A stretch of DNA of 64,000 bases from Methanococcoides seepicolus (GCF_023684405.1 NZ_JAGSOI010000003.1:27616-91615); one strand, 5' to 3'; shown: positions 26,556-36,849, counted from the stretch's first letter. Program-made: numbers and translations. Notes: generated by a model from the letters alone, not told the origin.

Positions 26556-26611
26556 TGATCGCTTTGTGATCGATTTTGAAAAACTTGAACATATAAACAG
26601 GTGAATGATTA

Positions 26612-27661
26612 ATGAGTGTAGGAATTGTTTCTTACGGTGCTTATATCCCCAAATTCAGGATAAAAGTAGAAGATATTGCCCGCGTATGGGGAGATGATGC
26701 GGATATTCTCAGTGCAGGTCTGATGGTATATGAAAAATCAGTTCCTGACCTTGATGAGGATACTGCGACCATTGCAGTGGAAGCTGCAAGGTCTGCGGTT
26801 TCACGCCATAATATAGATGCTAAGCGTATAGGGGCTGTTTATACGGGTTCTGAAAGTCATCCGTATGCTGTAAAACCCACCAGTACGATCGTTGCTGAAG
26901 CTATTGAAGCAACTCCTGTATTGACCGCTGCAGATTTCGAGTTTGCATGTAAGGCAGGTACTGCTGCTATGCAGGCATGTATGGGATTGGTTGGCAGCAA
27001 AATGGTTGATCTTGGAATGGCCATTGGTGCCGATGTATCCCAAGGTGCTCCGGGGGATGCACTGGAATATACTGCAGCTGCAGGTGGGGTGTCCTATATC
27101 ATCGGTAACAAGGAATCTGAGATGATCGCAGTTATCGAAGACACATTCTCATTTACTACCGACACTCCTGATTTCTGGAGACGTGAAGGTATGCCATATC
27201 CGGAACACGGCGGCAGGTTCACAGGCGAGCCCGGTTATTTCAAGCATGTGACCGGTGCTGCAAAGGGTCTGATGGAAAAGATGGGTACAAAACCTTCTGA
27301 TTATGACTATGCTGTTTTCCACCAGCCAAATGGAAAGTTCCCTTCAAGAGTGGCAAAGATGCTGGGATTCACTAAAGAACAGATCAAGCCCGGTCTGGTT
27401 GTTCCAAGACTTGGTAATACATATTCCGGTTCATGCATGATGGGTATTGCCGCAACACTCGACCAGGCAAAACCAGGTGACAGGATATTTGCAACGGCAT
27501 TCGGTTCCGGTGCAGGCGGAGATGCGTTCAGTTTCAGAGTGACCGATAAGATAGATGAGGTCCGTGATGCTGCGCCAAAGGTTGAAGATCTTTTGAAAGA
27601 TCCTGTCTATATGGATTATGCAATGTATGCCAAACACAAAGGTAAGATAAGGCTTGCATGA
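26612..27661 (+). CDS. Hydroxymethylglutaryl-CoA synthase, archaeal type
   Basis: This is a protein of 349 residues that condenses acetyl-CoA with acetoacetyl-CoA to HMG-CoA, the second step of the mevalonate route to archaeal lipids. The catalytic Cys is C113 ([12 protein letters not shown]), the Glu is in [11 protein letters not shown] and the His in [18 protein letters not shown] lies 7 nt before the ATG. It is followed by thiolase and DUF35 genes; in Methanothermococcus these three proteins form one complex that channels acetoacetyl-CoA. Confidence 0.95.
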   Translation: MSVGIVSYGAYIPKFRIKVEDIARVWGDDADILSAGLMVYEKSVPDLDEDTATIAVEAARSAVSRHNIDAKRIGAVYTGSESHPYAVKPTSTIVAEAIEATPVLTAADFEFACKAGTAAMQACMGLVGSKMVDLGMAIGADVSQGAPGDALEYTAAAGGVSYIIGNKESEMIAVIEDTFSFTTDTPDFWRREGMPYPEHGGRFTGEPGYFKHVTGAAKGLMEKMGTKPSDYDYAVFHQPNGKFPSRVAKMLGFTKEQIKPGLVVPRLGNTYSGSCMMGIAATLDQAKPGDRIFATAFGSGAGGDAFSFRVTDKIDEVRDAAPKVEDLLKDPVYMDYAMYAKHKGKIRLA

Positions 27662-27671
27662 GGGTGTTGAT

Positions 27672-28844
27672 ATGAGAGACGTAGCAATTATTGGTGTTAA
27701 GAACACAAATTTCGGTGAGATGTGGGATAGATCCTTCAGGGACATCGTTGTCGAAGCAGGTGTCGGAGCTATTGAGGATTCCGGTATATCCGGTGAGAAA
27801 CTGGACGGCATGTACGTTGGTAACATGAGCGGAGGGCAGTTTGTAGAACAGGAGCATATTGGGGCTCTTATAGCTGATTATTCCGGTCTTTCCTTAGACC
27901 TTCACATTCCATCCACACGTGTCGAGGCAGCATGTGCTTCAGGCGGTCTTGCGTTCAGGCAGGCTGTAATGGCAGTAGCTTCCGGTCACGAGGACCTTGT
28001 GATGGCAGCGGGTGTGGAGAAGATGACCGATGTTTCATCAACGGCAGCTTCAGCAGCACTGGCGGCAGCAGCAGACCGCGAATGGGAAGGCATCATGGGT
28101 GCGACATTCCCCGGTCTTTATGCAATGATAGCAAAGATGCACATGCATCAGTATGGTACCACAAGCGAACAGCTCGCGGCAGTTGCTGTGAAGAACCACA
28201 AGAATGGATCAATGAACCCGATAGCACAGTACAAGAATCTTATCACTGTAGATAATGTACTTAACTCCATTATGGTAGCTGACCCATTGCACATATTCGA
28301 TTGTTCACCTATCACAGATGGTGCATCAGCGTTGGTACTTGCTCCTGCGGATATTGCACACGAGTACACTGACACTCCCATCTATGTGAAAGCGACAGCA
28401 CAGGCAAGCGATACAATTGCTTTGCATGACCGCCGTGATATCGCAACACTGGATGCATCCGTAGCAGCAGGAAAGCGTGCTTATGAGATGGCGAAGATGA
28501 CCCCTGCGGACATTGATCTTGTGGAAGTTCACGACTGTTTCACAATTGCAGAGATTTGTGCCATCGAGGATCTTGGCTTTGTAAAGAAAGGTCTGGGTGG
28601 TAAGATGACCGAAGATGGTGAGACTGCTATTGGCGGAAAGATCCCTGTGAACACCTCAGGTGGTCTGAAAGCATGTGGTCATCCGGTCGGTGCTACTGGT
28701 ATCAAACAGCTCGTAGAGGTCACTCAGCAACTTCGTGGAGATTCAGGTCCTCGTCAGGTCGATGGCGCAGAGGTCGGAATGACCCATAATGTCGGAGGGT
28801 CCGGCGCGACAGCAGTTGTAAACATCTTAGCGAGGAAGAGGTGA
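27672..28844 (+). CDS. Acetyl-CoA C-acetyltransferase (thiolase), archaeal
   Basis: This is a protein of 390 residues that makes acetoacetyl-CoA from two acetyl-CoA. The nucleophile is C88 ([14 protein letters not shown]); [11 protein letters not shown] and the C-terminal [17 protein letters not shown] carry the other catalytic His/Cys residues. GAGGGTG at about 27660-27666 supports the ATG at 27672 rather than the frame start at 27654. It is the middle gene of the HMGS-thiolase-DUF35 operon; spacing to DUF35 is 6 bp. Confidence 0.95.
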   Translation: MRDVAIIGVKNTNFGEMWDRSFRDIVVEAGVGAIEDSGISGEKLDGMYVGNMSGGQFVEQEHIGALIADYSGLSLDLHIPSTRVEAACASGGLAFRQAVMAVASGHEDLVMAAGVEKMTDVSSTAASAALAAAADREWEGIMGATFPGLYAMIAKMHMHQYGTTSEQLAAVAVKNHKNGSMNPIAQYKNLITVDNVLNSIMVADPLHIFDCSPITDGASALVLAPADIAHEYTDTPIYVKATAQASDTIALHDRRDIATLDASVAAGKRAYEMAKMTPADIDLVEVHDCFTIAEICAIEDLGFVKKGLGGKMTEDGETAIGGKIPVNTSGGLKACGHPVGATGIKQLVEVTQQLRGDSGPRQVDGAEVGMTHNVGGSGATAVVNILARKR

Positions 28845-28850
28845 TTAAGA

Positions 28851-29252
28851 ATGTCTGTAGCAAGATTTTGGAGAAAGCAGATCAACCGGTATAATATTGT
28901 GGGAACACACTGCAAGACCTGTGATACGCACTACTATCCGCCACGCAACGTTTGCCCGAAATGCAGGCGTGATGGCGATATCGAGTCCTACAAGTTCGCT
29001 GGTCCGGGCGAGGTCGTGACTTATACTATAATCCACACCGCAGCGGAAGGATTTGAAATGCAGGCACCGTATGCGCTTGCCATTATCGAACTGGATGAAG
29101 GTCCAAGGTTCACCAGTCAGGTGGTTTGTGATCCAGTGGAAGTTTCCATTGGTCTGAGGGTCAAGCCTGTGTTCAGAAAGCTCGGCGAGAGCGGTGACAA
29201 AGGTATGATCTATTACGGAACGAAGTACGTGCCGGATAATGATCGAAATTGA
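28851..29252 (+). CDS. DUF35 OB-fold/Zn-ribbon protein of the thiolase-HMGS complex
   Basis: This is a protein of 133 residues. The Zn ribbon has C21, C24, C35 and C38 (HCKTCDTHYYPPRNVCPKC), and the rest is an OB-fold (GEVVTYTIIHTAAEGFEMQA). In the archaeal complex this scaffold bridges thiolase and HMG-CoA synthase and shapes the shared CoA channel. Position directly after those two genes fits this role. Its last 14 nt overlap the next gene in a different frame. Confidence 0.93.
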   Translation: MSVARFWRKQINRYNIVGTHCKTCDTHYYPPRNVCPKCRRDGDIESYKFAGPGEVVTYTIIHTAAEGFEMQAPYALAIIELDEGPRFTSQVVCDPVEVSIGLRVKPVFRKLGESGDKGMIYYGTKYVPDNDRN

Positions 29253-29754
29253 AGTAAAAGTGCGTGCCGAACACGCTCCTGTAAAGGACAGGGTCATAAA
29301 GCTCGGTGCGCAAAAAGTTCGTACGGAAGATCACGTTGATGTGTACTACAATTCACCTCATCGTGATTTTGCCAAAACGGACGAAGCATTGAGGTTGCGT
29401 AGTGTCGATGGTGGCACACGAATGACCTATAAGGGTAAGAAACTCGATGAGGTTTCCAAGACGCGGGAGGAATTTGAGACTCCTGTGGATGGTGTGGCCG
29501 CCCGGGGCATCCTCAATGCACTTGGTTTTTTTAAGTCAGGTGTCGTGAAAAAGACGCGTGATATCTACAAATACGACGACATAACTATCTGTTTTGATAA
29601 TGTCGAAGGTCTCGGCGAGTTCGTGGAAGTTGAACTTGTTGCGGATTCGGATGTCCAAGGCCATAGGGAAAAGCTCTTCGGCTTCCTTGAGATGATCGGG
29701 TCAAAAAAAGAAGATTCCATCAGGACATCTTACCTTGAGATGCTGATGGATTGA
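29239..29754 (+). CDS. cyaB: CYTH domain protein (class IV adenylate cyclase / triphosphatase family)
   Basis: This is a protein of 171 residues starting with the diagnostic ExExK motif (MIEIEVKVR). The tunnel residues follow the CYTH pattern (ALRLRS, RMTYKGKK, KTREEFE, ICFDNVEGLGEFVEVEL). Archaeal members hydrolyse or cyclise triphosphates; the in vivo substrate is unknown. It overlaps the DUF35 gene by 14 nt and so is translated from the mevalonate operon, though a functional link is not obvious. The symbol reflects family usage only. Confidence 0.88.
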   Translation: MIEIEVKVRAEHAPVKDRVIKLGAQKVRTEDHVDVYYNSPHRDFAKTDEALRLRSVDGGTRMTYKGKKLDEVSKTREEFETPVDGVAARGILNALGFFKSGVVKKTRDIYKYDDITICFDNVEGLGEFVEVELVADSDVQGHREKLFGFLEMIGSKKEDSIRTSYLEMLMD

Positions 29755-29767
29755 GTTCATTTTGTTA

Positions 29768-29791
29768 AGGGGGAAGTCCCCCTCATTTTTT
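29768..29791 (+). terminator. Terminator between the mevalonate operon and metG
   Basis: AGGGGG (29768-29773) pairs with CCCCCT (29778-29783) around AAGT, followed by CATTTTTT on the plus strand. It ends the HMGS-thiolase-DUF35-CYTH transcript and abuts the convergent metG stop; the hairpin would also form on that mRNA. Confidence 0.7.
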
Positions 29792-31845
29792 CAGTGTATG
29801 CAGGTTCCTGGATTTGTTTCCTTTTCCGGCTGTAAAAGGATGGCGTTATCAGCAGCATCCACTCCTGCGAGTACCATTCCGTTGGATTCGACACCACAAA
29901 GTTTTGCAGGTGCAAGGTTTGTGAGGACAGCGACCTGTTTTCCTATAAGCTGTTCAGGCTCATGTGATTCTTTTAAGCCTGCAACTATCTGGCGTGTTTC
30001 CTCTTCCCCAAGGTCCACCTGAAGTTTTAGTAATTTCTTTGATTTTTTGATAGCTTCAGCGGATACGATGGTTCCAATGCGTATATCCATTTTTGAGAAA
30101 TCGTCGAATGTGATCAAATCTTTCATCTCCTCTATTTCTTTTACTTCTTCTACTTCTTCTGTGCCACTTTCCTTTGCAATTGCTTCCTTTACCCTTGCAG
30201 CAGATATGGTTTCCATCTCTTCGGTCTTCTCATCTTCTATCTTCTCAAAGAGTATGGATGGTTTTTCAAGTGTGGTTCCACTCTTTACGAGTTCAGTGGC
30301 TTCCATATAATTTGTTTCATGGACGTCTGTTTCCATGCCTATCTGTTTCCATGCCTCTTCCATCTTTTCCGGAAGTATGGGTTCAAAGAGCAGACAGAGT
30401 GCTTTTGTGATCTGGGCGCAGTTCTTGACAACTTCTCCACATGCTTCCTTGTTCTCTTTTATGAGCTTCCATGGTTCATTCGACTGGAAATATGTGTTTC
30501 CATATGAAGCAAGTGCCATTACAGTGTCCGCATATTTCTTGAACTCGTAGTTCTCCATGGCCTCTTTTGCATTTTCAATGGTTGTGTTGATCTCGTCAAG
30601 GATGTCCTGCTTTACCTCTCCTTCCGGTATCTCTCCGAAGTTCTTATGTGTGAACAGCAATGTCCTGTACAGGAAGTTTCCGAAAACACCTACGAGTTCG
30701 GTGTTGACCTTATCCTGGAACACTTTCCATGAGAAATTGAGCTCCTTTGTATGTGAGGTATAACTTGCAAGATAGTAGCGTAGCAGGTCCTGGTGGAATC
30801 CGTGGTCAAGGTAATCCTCGTCCACCCAGACAACATATCCGCGGCTCTTGGAGAATGTCCTGTCCTCGATCTTTACCATTCCTGAAGCGACGACCGCATC
30901 CGGCTGATTGTATCCGGCACCTTTGAGCATTGCAGGCCAGAATATGCAGTGGTGGTAGATGATATCCCCTCCTATGAAGTGGATTATACTTCCGTCATCT
31001 TTCCAGAACTTCTCCCAGCTCTCATTATTTGCTTCTGCCCATTCTTCTGTGAATGCGATGTATCCGATAGGTGCATCCACCCAAACGTATACCACAAGGT
31101 CCTCATGTCCCGGGAACTTGATTCCCCAATCGAGACTCCTTGTGATGCACCAGTCTGTAAGTTCCTGATTTACCCAGCCGAGGGCATAATTTCTTGCATT
31201 GAGGGTTCCGCCAAGCCCTTCAAGATGTTCCAAAAGGAAATCCTTGAACTGTGAAAGCTTGAAGAAGAAATGCTCTTGTTGTTTATATTCAGCAGGTCCG
31301 TTGCATGTGGTACAGGTGGGATGTTCAAGTTCTCCCGGTTCAAGATGTTTTCCACACCCCTGGTCGCATTCGTCTCCTCTTGCTTCTTTTTTGCAGTGAG
31401 GGCATGTTCCCTTTACGTACCTGTCCGGAAGGGAACGGTCGCAGGAAGGGCAGTATGCTATCTCGATGGTCTTTGGGTAAACATAACCGTTCTCTATGAG
31501 TTTGCTTACTATTTCGGTTGTACGGTTATGGTTGGTGGGGTCATCTGTGGTGCCGAATGCATCGAACATAACTCCCATTTTCTTGAAGGTCTCATCGAAG
31601 TGTTTGTGATATACCTTTATGATCTCGGTAGGCGTCGTTTTAAGTTCCTCTGCATTGAACACTATGGGAGTTCCGTGTGTATCGGAACCACAAACGAATG
31701 TGACTTCCTGTCCTGTCTTTTTTAAGGACCTTGTGAATATGTCTGCGGGAACATATGTGCGTAAATGACCTACATGCGCCTTTCCATTGGCATAAGGCAG
31801 TCCGCATGTGACAAGAACTGGTTTCTCTGATGGGAATTTGGACAT
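29791..31845 (-). CDS. metG: Methionyl-tRNA synthetase with fused C-terminal tRNA-binding domain
   Basis: This is a protein of 684 residues. The class I HIGH motif appears as [11 protein letters not shown], and KMSKS as TFSKSRG. The knuckle region has a full set of zinc cysteines (CPSC, CPHC, CDQGC, CTTC; residues about 143-190). A Glu-rich linker leads to an EMAPII/Arc1p-like tRNA-binding domain ([20 protein letters not shown] ... [15 protein letters not shown]; residues about 585-684), which dimerises and binds tRNA in long forms of the enzyme. It is divergent from sppA and transcribed alone. Confidence 0.97.
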   Translation of the reverse strand: MSKFPSEKPVLVTCGLPYANGKAHVGHLRTYVPADIFTRSLKKTGQEVTFVCGSDTHGTPIVFNAEELKTTPTEIIKVYHKHFDETFKKMGVMFDAFGTTDDPTNHNRTTEIVSKLIENGYVYPKTIEIAYCPSCDRSLPDRYVKGTCPHCKKEARGDECDQGCGKHLEPGELEHPTCTTCNGPAEYKQQEHFFFKLSQFKDFLLEHLEGLGGTLNARNYALGWVNQELTDWCITRSLDWGIKFPGHEDLVVYVWVDAPIGYIAFTEEWAEANNESWEKFWKDDGSIIHFIGGDIIYHHCIFWPAMLKGAGYNQPDAVVASGMVKIEDRTFSKSRGYVVWVDEDYLDHGFHQDLLRYYLASYTSHTKELNFSWKVFQDKVNTELVGVFGNFLYRTLLFTHKNFGEIPEGEVKQDILDEINTTIENAKEAMENYEFKKYADTVMALASYGNTYFQSNEPWKLIKENKEACGEVVKNCAQITKALCLLFEPILPEKMEEAWKQIGMETDVHETNYMEATELVKSGTTLEKPSILFEKIEDEKTEEMETISAARVKEAIAKESGTEEVEEVKEIEEMKDLITFDDFSKMDIRIGTIVSAEAIKKSKKLLKLQVDLGEEETRQIVAGLKESHEPEQLIGKQVAVLTNLAPAKLCGVESNGMVLAGVDAADNAILLQPEKETNPGTCIH

Positions 31846-31977
31846 TATTGGTCTCCATGATCATTAGTTTTCTTTTGCATAGTGTGCAATCATAAAATAT
31901 ATTTCGCTTATATGTGTCCATAAGAGAAGCTTTTTGAATGGTCAGGTACAATTTACAATATATATTAGGGGTGTTAG

Positions 31978-33210
31978 ATGACCTATAACACAGATCCAGA
32001 AAATGAGAATGAGGATAACGATGAGCTTATGGAAGAGCTCCTTGAAGAATCCGTATTGGGAGCTCCCGATCTTGGTGCATTGGAATATTCGCCGGAGCCT
32101 GAATATACGGAGGTACTGGACAATGTTCATGAGCAAGGGGGCTCAGTGGATAATGTTGTTGTGGATACTTCCGAACCCTCGGATGCTGGTACTGTGAAGA
32201 AGGTCCCTTACGTTGATATGGGGGATAAAAGGGTTCCATATGGAAATGAACCGATTTCATCCAGGGAACCGCCCCAGTACGCAACTCCTGAAAAGAAGGA
32301 CCGCAAATGGCAATATATTGCGGTCATCTCAGTACTGATGTTAATTATAGGCGGCAGTTTCGCAGTTATCTATCTGTCATTCGGCGGGGACCTCTATACT
32401 ACCGATGAGCGGGTCGCAGTTATCTATGTGCAGGGTTTCATGCTGACAGGAAACCTCCCCTCTGGCTTTGGTTATGCTACTTCTGAAGATGTCTGTAACA
32501 GTCTGCGTAAAGCAACCGAGGACGATAGTGTAAAAGCCATTGTACTTAGAGTAAATAGCGGTGGTGGATCTCCTGTGGCCGCAGAAGAGATAGTCACTGA
32601 GATCAAGAGAGTACAGGATATGGGTATCCCTGTGGTCATCTCCATGGGTGACGTGGCGGCGAGTGCTGCATATTATATCTCTGCACCTGCGGATCTCATT
32701 GTTGCAAATCCTTCCACGACCACTGGAAGTATCGGTGTCATCAGTGTCTACACAAATAGGTCTGCGTACTACGATGACGAAGGTATTGAGTTCTATGTCT
32801 CCAAATCGGGTTCATTCAAGGACGTGGGTGGCGATTGGAGGGGACTTACTCCTGAGGAGAAAGAATATGTGGATAATGTTGTGCTTGACGTCTATGACCT
32901 GTTCATTACCAGTGTTGCGGAAAACCGTAATATGACAAAGGGTGAAGTGAAAGATATTGCAGATGGTCGTATCTACATTGGTAAGGAAGCACAGAAGCTC
33001 GGGCTTGTGGACGAGCTTGGTAATTTCTATGATGCTATTGATGCAGCGGCTGAACTTGGTGGTATGGAAGGCGAACCTTCGGTGTATTACATTAACAAAC
33101 CATCTCTTTCAAGTATCCTGTTCGGTTCAGAAGAAACGATGTCTCCTCAGAATGCAGAGCGTCTGGCAAGCTATTATACTGAAAGTCCGGTGGGATATTT
33201 GATCGAATGA
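31978..33210 (+). CDS. sppA: Signal peptide peptidase SppA with acidic N-terminal extension
   Basis: This is a protein of 410 residues. An acidic, disordered-looking cytoplasmic segment of about 108 residues precedes one membrane helix (about 112-136) and the S49 protease domain. The catalytic Ser is S229 (GDVAASAAYYIS) and the Lys K281 (GSFKDVG), 52 residues apart as in characterised archaeal SppA. It degrades cleaved signal peptides in the membrane. GGGGTG precedes the ATG, with a TATA box (CAATATATATTA) just upstream. Two coiled-coil membrane-associated proteins follow on the same strand. Confidence 0.92.
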   Translation: MTYNTDPENENEDNDELMEELLEESVLGAPDLGALEYSPEPEYTEVLDNVHEQGGSVDNVVVDTSEPSDAGTVKKVPYVDMGDKRVPYGNEPISSREPPQYATPEKKDRKWQYIAVISVLMLIIGGSFAVIYLSFGGDLYTTDERVAVIYVQGFMLTGNLPSGFGYATSEDVCNSLRKATEDDSVKAIVLRVNSGGGSPVAAEEIVTEIKRVQDMGIPVVISMGDVAASAAYYISAPADLIVANPSTTTGSIGVISVYTNRSAYYDDEGIEFYVSKSGSFKDVGGDWRGLTPEEKEYVDNVVLDVYDLFITSVAENRNMTKGEVKDIADGRIYIGKEAQKLGLVDELGNFYDAIDAAAELGGMEGEPSVYYINKPSLSSILFGSEETMSPQNAERLASYYTESPVGYLIE

Positions 33211-33236
33211 TGTAAGTTCATCTCTGGGGGATATGG

Positions 33237-33770
33237 ATGTTGGAAGGTGCTCAGTTCGGAACGTTCCTTTTTGGTGCGTTTGGTGCTCTATTGCTGGTTT
33301 ATATATCCAAGGATGTGGCCATTCCTGAATTCCGTCCTCTTTATGATATTTCTGATATGCAAAGAGAAGCTCGCAGACATCGCAAGCATATAGAGAAAAC
33401 CGAGTCGGACCTAGATTCTTTGCAGGATCGTTTGAAGGCTGCTTCGATATCCGATGATGCACAGGTCCTATCTCGTGTGTTGGAAAGTTATCTGACGGAA
33501 GTGGAAGCTGAAAGGGCCCGTTTGCATGTTCTGGAAAAAGAGATAAAGAATGGTCAGCTTCTCTCTCGCGGGCTAGGATTCTTCTTTTATATCGTTCTGG
33601 GTGGCGTATTTGGAACCCTTCTTTCCGGTCAGGTGGATATTATGTTCATTTCTGAGGGCGTGTCCAATTTTCTAGAGTCATTTGTTATTGGTGCCACCTG
33701 GACAAGTTATCTTTCTTCTATAGGTATCCGTTCTACTCAAAAGAGAGTAGGTGGACAAGCTAAGGGATGA
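33237..33770 (+). CDS. Membrane protein with central coiled coil, function unknown
   Basis: This is a protein of 177 residues. A hydrophobic helix at the N-terminus (about 6-22) and two more near the C-terminus (about 108-130 and 145-163) flank a long charged helical segment (RREARRHRKHIEKTESDLDS ... LTEVEAERARLHVLEKEIK). It starts 26 bp after sppA with GGGGG upstream and overlaps the next gene. A partner role for SppA is suggested by position only. I do not recognise a family. Confidence 0.72.
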   Translation: MLEGAQFGTFLFGAFGALLLVYISKDVAIPEFRPLYDISDMQREARRHRKHIEKTESDLDSLQDRLKAASISDDAQVLSRVLESYLTEVEAERARLHVLEKEIKNGQLLSRGLGFFFYIVLGGVFGTLLSGQVDIMFISEGVSNFLESFVIGATWTSYLSSIGIRSTQKRVGGQAKG

Positions 33771-33993
33771 GTTCTCACGTGATATGGAACGATATAGGAA
33801 AGACCTTAAGGAACAGATATTTGAGACCGCGAACAGGGTGAATGCTGATGTGGATAAGGAAAAAGAAGGCTCGAGCTATGAGCTCCTTTGGTCTGCAGTT
33901 TCAGAAAAGCTTGATGATACCGGGCTTAAGTTTGTTGATGAACTGGATGAAACAAAACGTGTTATTGATAATGATGTAAAAGGTCTCCTTTGA
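33751..33993 (+). CDS. Small charged helical protein, function unknown
   Basis: This is a protein of 80 residues beginning with GTG at 33751, inside the last codons of the preceding gene (20-nt overlap, different frame), with a purine-rich AGAGAG upstream. It is soluble and strongly helical (RDEFSRDMERYRKDLKEQIF). Its stop codon lies in the loop/stem of a hairpin at 33979-34000. It probably works with the preceding membrane protein. Confidence 0.65.
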   Translation: MDKLRDEFSRDMERYRKDLKEQIFETANRVNADVDKEKEGSSYELLWSAVSEKLDDTGLKFVDELDETKRVIDNDVKGLL

Positions 33994-34000
33994 GACCTTT
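33979..34000. terminator. Bidirectional hairpin overlapping a stop codon
   Basis: AAAGGTCTC (33979-33987) pairs perfectly with GAGACCTTT (33992-34000) around CTTT; the TGA stop of the small helical protein is at 33991-33993. It lies between convergent genes and may stop transcription from both sides. Confidence 0.6.
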
Positions 34001-34007
34001 GACCCTT

Positions 34008-34934
34008 TCAGCCCATTTTTGTAAATTCCCATCCGAGGTGCTCTTTGATGATGGTGTAGGCCATCTGTGGCGGGAATGCACCTACCTCTGTTATTATCAT
34101 GTCAATATACTCTGCAGGGGTTATGTCGAATGCAGGATTTTTGACCTTCACATTTGGCATTCCTGCAAGAACCTCGGTGTCGATGACCTCTTCCGGTGAC
34201 CTTTCCTCAATATCGATAAGATCTCCATGAATGGTCTTCGGGCTGAACTTGAAAGTCTCTGCCGCGCATAAGAGGTTCTTCCTTGCTTCATTTGCGGCAA
34301 GTGCAAGCTGGGATGTACCCACTTTGTTCACAAGTGCGCCGTTGATGGTTATTGCATCCGCACCTACTATTACGGTGTCAACATCCTTCATACAATATCT
34401 TACTGCGGAATCCACGATCAGCGTGGTTGGGATGCCATGATCGTTAAGTTCCTTTATGGTAATGAGTCCCTGCCTTCTTGGTCTTGATTCGGTGGCAATG
34501 ACTGATATGTCTTTACCCTGTTCAAAAGCGGTTGTTATGACCGAAAGGGCAGCATGGGAATTGCAGTGTGTCATTATGACATCGCCGTCGCGTATCCTCT
34601 TTGCACCGATCTCCCCCATCTTCTCAAGGGCCTGGCCTGCCTGTTCCAGGAACTTGTCAGCGTTACGGAGGATCTCTTCCCTTGCTTCCGAGACTTCTGT
34701 TGCAGTGTGGCGCTTTGTAAGCTGGACTGCATTCGGGAGGGATACTGCTGTGGGTCTGGTCTGGATAAGTATACTGGCAGCTTCATCGACTTTTTTATTA
34801 AAGTCCTTGATGTTCGTCACCTTTATGTTGAGCACATAATCACGAAGTGCTGCAGATGCTGCTTCAGCTATCCTTCCGGCTCCCCTTATTTCCATCGTTC
34901 GGATATTTTCCGCGGTATCAAGTAATTGCTGCAT
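34008..34934 (-). CDS. Ribose-1,5-bisphosphate isomerase
   Basis: This is a protein of 308 residues from the ATG at 34934. It is an eIF2B-like fold enzyme converting ribose-1,5-bisphosphate to ribulose-1,5-bisphosphate in the archaeal AMP/nucleoside salvage route that feeds type III RuBisCO. C124 (MTHCNSHAAL) and D193 (VGADAITINGALVNKVGTSQ) fall at the same spacing as the catalytic Cys133/Asp202 of the Thermococcus enzyme, which separates it from eIF2B subunits and methylthioribose-1-phosphate isomerase. The partner enzymes are not in this window. It follows the small membrane-protein gene on the same strand. Confidence 0.9.
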   Translation of the reverse strand: MQQLLDTAENIRTMEIRGAGRIAEAASAALRDYVLNIKVTNIKDFNKKVDEAASILIQTRPTAVSLPNAVQLTKRHTATEVSEAREEILRNADKFLEQAGQALEKMGEIGAKRIRDGDVIMTHCNSHAALSVITTAFEQGKDISVIATESRPRRQGLITIKELNDHGIPTTLIVDSAVRYCMKDVDTVIVGADAITINGALVNKVGTSQLALAANEARKNLLCAAETFKFSPKTIHGDLIDIEERSPEEVIDTEVLAGMPNVKVKNPAFDITPAEYIDMIITEVGAFPPQMAYTIIKEHLGWEFTKMG

Positions 34935-34974
34935 ATCAATATATTTGAAGTGAATGCATTTATATGTATTCGCT

Positions 34975-35340
34975 TTATGCAACTTCCGATGCTTGTATAC
35001 GTTTTCCGATGTAGTAGGGGATTCCCAGTAACAATGCATAGTATATCCATACCGAGAGATATGAATAGTAGTCCTTGTCGTATATCGTCAGGTACATCGC
35101 AAGGTCAAGTGCCAGATTCGTCATAAGAAATGTGATGCCAAGCAATTTTGCTTCTTCAGCTTTGTCTTTTGTATCCTTGAGATATGCCTTTGTGAAATAT
35201 ATTGCAAGAATGGGCAGAACAACGAATAACAGTAAAGTTATCGCAGGCATTTTTGAGATGTATTCTATTGACGGGATCGCTGAAAGCGCAGGTGTACTGA
35301 ATACTATACACCCCCAGATAAAACCGATTATCCAGATCAT
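34975..35340 (-). CDS. Four-helix membrane protein, function unknown
   Basis: This is a protein of 121 residues with four predicted membrane helices (about 4-22, 31-50, 67-85, 92-110) and short charged loops (KAYLKDTKDKAEEAK). It ends 40 bp before the ribose-1,5-bisphosphate isomerase start and could share its transcript. I do not recognise a family or active-site residues. Confidence 0.7.
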   Translation of the reverse strand: MIWIIGFIWGCIVFSTPALSAIPSIEYISKMPAITLLLFVVLPILAIYFTKAYLKDTKDKAEEAKLLGITFLMTNLALDLAMYLTIYDKDYYSYLSVWIYYALLLGIPYYIGKRIQASEVA

Positions 35341-35447
35341 TAATGACTATCTAGTTGCGGAAAGTGGCCTATATGGAATATTAATCAACTACGTACCTCC
35401 GCCCTCTAATCAGTAATCTCATATTTAAATGTTAGCTTCCATCCCAC

Positions 35448-35460
35448 TTATTTAAATCAA
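35448..35460 (+). promoter_or_regulatory. TATA box of the aldehyde dehydrogenase gene
   Basis: CTTATTTAAATC is centred about 27 bp before the ATG at 35481. No Shine-Dalgarno is present (ACCCTCC precedes the ATG), so the mRNA is probably leaderless. Confidence 0.5.
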
Positions 35461-35480
35461 ATCAGAATTAATTACCCTCC

Positions 35481-36845
35481 ATGAAAAAAATAACATCTAT
35501 CAATCCTACAAATGGGACTGTTAATGGTGAATTCGAATTTCATTCTCTTGATAAGATCGACCTTATCCTTAAAAGATCGAACGAAGCATTCCAGTACTGG
35601 AGATCTCTGGAAGGGGCTGAAAGGGCTGTGTATCTTGAAAATGTTGCAAAGGTACTTCGAAACGATAAGCGTGAACTGGCAGAGACCATCACAATGGAGA
35701 TGGGGAAGCCTATCAGACAGGCACTTGCAGAAGTTGAGAAATGTGCCGGCATGTTCGACCACTTTGCTGCTAACATCTGTTCTTTCCTTGAACCTGATAT
35801 TGTGAAAGAGAGTCCTTCCGCCTTTATCTCATACGAGCCAATGGGGGCCGTGCTTGCTATCAAGCCTTGGAATTTCCCCCTCTGGCAGGTATTGAGTGCT
35901 GCTTCACATATTCTTGCAGGCGGGAACACGATGGTTCTAAAACACTCCGGTTATGTTCCGATGTGTGCTCTTAAGATCGAATCTGTTTTCGAAAAAGCCG
36001 GATTTCCAGAAGGTGTTTTCCAGACACTTCTTGTGGATGGCCCTACTGCTTCTTCGTTGATATCGAGGCCGGAAATTGCAGCGGTAACCTTTACAGGAGG
36101 GTTGCCTGCCGGTCAGAAGGTTGCTGAGGTCGCGGGTCGCAACATGAAGAAATGTGTGCTCGAACTTGGGGGTAGCGATCCTTTCATTGTGCTGGGGGAT
36201 GCAGACATTGAAAAAGCTGCAAAGGCAGGGGTTGCCGGAAGGTTCCTCAATAGCGGACAGACCTGCATCTCTTCCAAACGTTTCATCATTGAAAGTTCAA
36301 TAGTTGCTGAGTTCACATCTGCATTTGTGGAAAATACACGTAAGCTCAAAATAGGCGACCCCCTGGATAAGGACACTGATATTGGTCCTCTTGTACGTGA
36401 AGGGCAGGTCTCATTACTCGAAGGGCAGATAAAGAATGCCGTTTCAATGGGGGCAAAAGTGGAACTTCAAGGCGGTAGGGTTGAGGGAAATGGATATTAT
36501 TTCTCTCCGGTAGTGCTGTCGAACGCATCTCTTGATATGCAGGTCATGAAGGAGGAAACGTTCGGTCCGGTTGCACCGATAATTTCAGTGGAGAATGAGT
36601 CCGAAGCTCTGGATGTTGCTAATGCCACAGAGTTTGGTCTGGGTGCAAGTATCTGGAGCAGTGATAAAGAGAAAGCATCTTTACTTGCATGTCAGGTACA
36701 GTCAGGGGTAGTTGGTGTAAATGGTCTTTTCAAACCGGAAGCCGACCTGCCGTTTGGTGGAGTTAAAAAAAGCGGTATTGGGAGAGAACTCTCTCGATTT
36801 GGCTTCTATGAATTTATGAACATCAGGTCTACTGTGTTATTTTAA
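35481..36845 (+). CDS. NAD(P)-dependent aldehyde dehydrogenase, succinate-semialdehyde type
   Basis: This is a protein of 454 residues. ALDH motifs are complete: NFPLWQV, the catalytic Glu in LELGGSDPFIV, the nucleophilic Cys in NSGQTCISSKRF, the EETFGPV motif, and PFGGVKKSGIGRE near the end. Short-form succinate-semialdehyde dehydrogenases have this length. The true aldehyde cannot be read from sequence; in a methanogen it may serve a detoxification or osmolyte role. The next gene starts 4 bp after its stop, so they are probably co-transcribed. Confidence 0.92.
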   Translation: MKKITSINPTNGTVNGEFEFHSLDKIDLILKRSNEAFQYWRSLEGAERAVYLENVAKVLRNDKRELAETITMEMGKPIRQALAEVEKCAGMFDHFAANICSFLEPDIVKESPSAFISYEPMGAVLAIKPWNFPLWQVLSAASHILAGGNTMVLKHSGYVPMCALKIESVFEKAGFPEGVFQTLLVDGPTASSLISRPEIAAVTFTGGLPAGQKVAEVAGRNMKKCVLELGGSDPFIVLGDADIEKAAKAGVAGRFLNSGQTCISSKRFIIESSIVAEFTSAFVENTRKLKIGDPLDKDTDIGPLVREGQVSLLEGQIKNAVSMGAKVELQGGRVEGNGYYFSPVVLSNASLDMQVMKEETFGPVAPIISVENESEALDVANATEFGLGASIWSSDKEKASLLACQVQSGVVGVNGLFKPEADLPFGGVKKSGIGRELSRFGFYEFMNIRSTVLF

Positions 36846-36849
36846 TAAA

